Positions 32,234 through 34,618 of a stretch of DNA of 34,618 nt are shown here, piece by piece (position 1 is the first letter of the stretch; each line of letters begins with the position of its first letter). The notes beneath the pieces are model-generated. The model had not been told where the DNA came from. It did no database searches and saw nothing but the letters and a program-made list of their open reading frames with translations. The DNA is from Hyphomicrobiales bacterium. GTDB taxonomy: Bacteria; Pseudomonadota; Alphaproteobacteria; Rhizobiales; Rhizobiaceae. Location: assembly GCA_900473175.1 (NCBI GenBank), contig UCKM01000007.1, positions 229 to 34,846 of the forward strand. The letters run 5' to 3'. The translations under genes and the position numbers were made by a program.

Positions 32234-33433
32234 TTACGAAGCTGATGCCCCGCGCTTTTTCTTGACCTCCGCCATGCGCGGTTTGGTCTCAAGGCCGCTT
32301 TTGTAGAGGTTGTTGCGATCGAGATTCTTCACGTCCCGCTCGCCGCAAAGCGCCATCGTAATATCCAGTTCCTTGCGGATGATTTCGAGTGCTTGCGTCA
32401 CACCCCTCTTGCCGCCGGCACCAAGGCCATAAAGGAAAGCGCGGCCAATAAAGGTACCCTTGGCGCCGATGGCGAGCGCCTTCAACACATCCTGTCCGGA
32501 GCGGATGCCGCCGTCGAAAAGCACTTCGATCTTGTCACCAACCGCATCAACGATCTCGGCAAGTACCGAAATCGATGACGGCGCGCCGTCCAGTTGGCGT
32601 CCGCCATGGTTGGAGACGATGATCGCATCGGCCCCGGTCGAAACCGCCAACTTCGCATCCTCGACGTCAAGAATGCCCTTGATGATCAGCTTTCCGCCCC
32701 AGCGTTCCTTGATCCAGGCGACGTCGTTCCACGACAGGCGCGGATCGAACTGTTCGGCAGTCCAAGTGGAAAGCGAAGACAGGTCGCCTACGCCCTTGGC
32801 ATGGCCGACAATATTGCGGAACGTACGGCGCTGCGTCCTTAGCATGCCGAGGCACCATTGCGGACGGGTCGCCATCTGCCAGATATGTTTCGGCGTGAAC
32901 CTCGGCGGGGCGGAAAGGCCATTGCGGATGTCCTTGTGGCGCTGGCCGAGAATTTGCAGATCGAGCGTCAGAACCAGCGCCGAACATTTGGCGGCCTTGG
33001 CGCGATCGATCAGATTGTAAATGAAATCGCGGTCGCGCATCACATAGAGCTGGAACCAGAATGGCTTCGTCGTTGCGGAGGCGACGTCCTCAATCGAGCA
33101 GATGCTCATGGTCGAAAGCGTGAAGGGTACGCCGAATTCTTCGGCTGCCTGCGCCGCCAGCATTTCGCCATCCGCATGCTGCATGCCAGTGAGACCGGTG
33201 GGGGCGAGCGCTACGGGCATCGAGACTTTCTGGCCGATCATCGTGCTTTCGAGCGTGCGGTCGGTCATGTCGACGGCGACGCGCTGACGCAGTTGAATCT
33301 TGCGAAAATCCTCTTCATTGGCGCGGTAGGTGCTCTCCGTCCAAGCACCCGAATCCGCATAATCAAAGAACATCTTCGGCACGCGGCGCTTGGCAATTTT
33401 TTTCAGATCATCGATTTCAACTGTCTTTGTCAT
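32234..33433 (-). CDS. lldD: FMN-dependent L-lactate dehydrogenase / alpha-hydroxy-acid oxidase
   Basis: LldD oxidises L-lactate to pyruvate and passes electrons to the respiratory chain. The 399-residue protein has the N-terminal FFDYADSGAWTESTYRANEE, the FMN-contact block PVALAPTGLTGMQHADGEML, FWFQLYVMRDRDF and the signature VSNHGGRQLDGA with catalytic His and Arg near residues 276 and 279, matching LldD. It ends with EVLFDGGIRSGQDVLKALAIGA and a basic tail. The ATG at 33433 gives the expected MTKTVEIDDLKKIAKRRVPK. Substrate specificity (L-lactate or a related hydroxy-acid) cannot be settled. The gene is likely monocistronic, ended by the adjacent terminator. Confidence 0.9.
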   Translation of the reverse strand: MTKTVEIDDLKKIAKRRVPKMFFDYADSGAWTESTYRANEEDFRKIQLRQRVAVDMTDRTLESTMIGQKVSMPVALAPTGLTGMQHADGEMLAAQAAEEFGVPFTLSTMSICSIEDVASATTKPFWFQLYVMRDRDFIYNLIDRAKAAKCSALVLTLDLQILGQRHKDIRNGLSAPPRFTPKHIWQMATRPQWCLGMLRTQRRTFRNIVGHAKGVGDLSSLSTWTAEQFDPRLSWNDVAWIKERWGGKLIIKGILDVEDAKLAVSTGADAIIVSNHGGRQLDGAPSSISVLAEIVDAVGDKIEVLFDGGIRSGQDVLKALAIGAKGTFIGRAFLYGLGAGGKRGVTQALEIIRKELDITMALCGERDVKNLDRNNLYKSGLETKPRMAEVKKKRGASAS

Positions 33434-33643
33434 GTTTCCGTCCCGAGGCCCTTGGTCTGTTGTTCTTCATAGTAGCGGAGGCCGCAACGCAAGCACCAGC
33501 GCGAAATTCCTGCGAACCAACAAATCATCATATACGAGCATATACTTCACAGATAAATTCTTTAGCAAGTGTTTGTCTTCCCACCTGGAGTTTCGCTATG
33601 GTCGAGGCTGACTTTGAATGCAGCGCTAACAGGATGTGATTTC

Positions 33644-34567
33644 ATGCAAAAGCAACCGCTTCTCGTACTTGGCCCGCTCATGCCCTATCTGATCGAAGAA
33701 CTCGAGAAGCGATACGCGGTGGAGAAACTCTACGAAGAGAAGGATGCGCTGGGCTATCTGCAGCAGAACGCCAAGCGTTTCCGCGCGGCGGTGACGAGTA
33801 CGTTCACCGGCCTCACGGCAGACATGATCGACCTTTTGCCTGCCGTTGAGATTGTCTCATCATTCGGTGTGGGCACCGATTCGCTGGATGTGGCCTATGC
33901 TGAGAAGAAGGGGATCAAAGTGGCGAATACGCCGGATGTTCTTAATGAGGACACCGGAAATATGGCGATCGCGCTGCTTCTGGCGACGACCCGAGATCTG
34001 GTTGCCAATGACCGCTTCGTGCGTGAGGGCAGGTGGGCACGGGGCGAAACGGCTCCGCTCGCACTGGGCATTGAAGGCAAGAAGGTAGGGCTGGTTGGGC
34101 TCGGCCGGATTGGCAGCGTTATCGCGGAGAAGCTCGTCGCTTTCGGCTGCGACGTCGTCTACCACACGCGCAACAAGAAGCCGGATGTACCCTACACCTA
34201 TTACCCCGATCTGGTCGCGATGGCGCGCGACTGTGCGGTCCTGATCGCCATTCTTCCAGGTGGAGATGCAACCCAGGGCATCATATCGCGCGAGGTGCTG
34301 GAAGCGCTCGGACCAAAAGGTACCTTCATTAACATTGCCCGCGGCAGCGTTGCAGATGAGACGGCCTTGGTGGAACTGCTCCAGTCAGGCGAGCTTGGCC
34401 GCGCTGGGCTCGATGTCTTCGTGGACGAACCGAACGTTCCCGAGGCGCTCTTCGCACTGGATAATGTCGTCTTGCAGCCGCACATGGGCAGTGCCACGGT
34501 CGAGACCCGCAAGGCCATGGCGGACCGGGTTGTTTCCAACCTCGAGAATTACTTCGCGGCGAATTGA
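33644..34567 (+). CDS. D-isomer-specific 2-hydroxyacid dehydrogenase (glyoxylate/hydroxypyruvate reductase-like)
   Basis: This 307-residue enzyme reduces 2-keto acids with NAD(P)H. The nucleotide-binding signature GLVGLGRIGSVIAEKL lies at about 148-163. The catalytic residues appear as Arg in INIARGS (about 233), Glu in DVFVDEP (about 262) and His in PHMGSAT (about 280). The NAD(P) discriminator HTRNKKPDVPY suggests NADP use in GhrA/HPPR-like enzymes. The ATG at 33644 follows AGGA by about 9 bases; the longer frame to 33569 is less likely. It is divergent from lldD and possibly shares its control region. Confidence 0.9.
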   Translation: MQKQPLLVLGPLMPYLIEELEKRYAVEKLYEEKDALGYLQQNAKRFRAAVTSTFTGLTADMIDLLPAVEIVSSFGVGTDSLDVAYAEKKGIKVANTPDVLNEDTGNMAIALLLATTRDLVANDRFVREGRWARGETAPLALGIEGKKVGLVGLGRIGSVIAEKLVAFGCDVVYHTRNKKPDVPYTYYPDLVAMARDCAVLIAILPGGDATQGIISREVLEALGPKGTFINIARGSVADETALVELLQSGELGRAGLDVFVDEPNVPEALFALDNVVLQPHMGSATVETRKAMADRVVSNLENYFAAN

Positions 34568-34584
34568 GCGCGGCCCCGCATCTT

Positions 34585-34608
34585 ACCCTCCCCCAACGAG
34601 GGGAGGGT
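34585..34608. terminator. Hairpin after the dehydrogenase
   Basis: ACCCTCCCC and GGGGAGGGT form a 9-bp perfect stem with a 6-base loop, 18 bp past the stop. There is no U tract. It may be a terminator or one of the short GC palindromes found between rhizobial genes. Confidence 0.5.
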
Positions 34609-34618
34609 CGACGCGAAG

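Overview
The window reads as an alphaproteobacterial chromosome of the order Hyphomicrobiales (rhizobial/Phyllobacteriaceae-Brucellaceae type). The evidence is the serA end, purA, an alphaproteobacterial RpoH with a GTG start, a DUF2270 membrane protein, and many small proteins of families seen mostly in rhizobia (DUF1488, DUF6894, DUF982). Genus and species cannot be fixed from sequence reading alone.

Backbone, left (1-7864): the 3' end of serA, a GNAT acetyltransferase, a convergent EamA-type transporter, purA, a Pro/Ala-rich single-span membrane protein, a bidirectional terminator, rpoH, an RluD-type pseudouridine synthase, a small membrane protein, then tRNA-Glu(CUC). Backbone, right (28521-34618): a DUF2270 membrane protein, a YhiN/HI0933-type flavoprotein, a GT29-like protein with a GT-A glycosyltransferase, lldD, and a D-2-hydroxyacid dehydrogenase.

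Island (7893-28520, about 20.6 kb): it is bounded by a perfect 48-bp direct repeat. The left copy is the 3' part of the intact tRNA-Glu gene; the right copy is the same tRNA 3' end standing alone. A tyrosine integrase gene sits just inside the right end. A second, inner 20-bp repeat pair (18/20 identical) near both ends looks like integrase arm sites. The island has four sectors. (1) 8.2-14.8 kb: an extra CIRCE-controlled groESL whose GroEL lacks the usual GGM tail, followed by small rhizobial accessory genes, including a 40-residue membrane peptide and a 52-residue lipoprotein. (2) 14.8-19.0 kb: leftward genes, most with signal peptides (Sel1-repeat, ClpP-fold, unknown), interspersed with four copies of a previously unexplained 60-150 bp repeat; three neighbouring genes look frameshifted. 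(3) 19.3-21.0 kb: a serine resolvase with a res-like repeat cluster, then a protein that appears to be two tandem effector-associated domains (EAD1-like, a bacterial conflict-system adaptor), closed by a degraded duplicate of the resolvase 3' end. (4) 21.1-26.1 kb: a leftward operon with an excisionase-like HTH protein, an unknown protein with a likely +1 frameshift at an A7 run, a probable archaeo-eukaryotic primase, a DinG/XPD-like helicase with four cysteines placed like an Fe-S cluster, and a DUF5681 protein. A HEPN-like gene lies between this operon and the integrase.

Inference: sector 4 looks like an autonomous replication module of an integrated plasmid or phage-satellite-like element. 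It pairs a primase with an Fe-S helicase rather than the usual D5/SF3 helicase. Sectors 3-4 plus the HEPN-like gene make the island a plausible carrier of defence or conflict functions. The most novel items are the primase/Fe-S helicase module, the lone tandem EAD protein framed by resolvase ends, and the dispersed repeat family.
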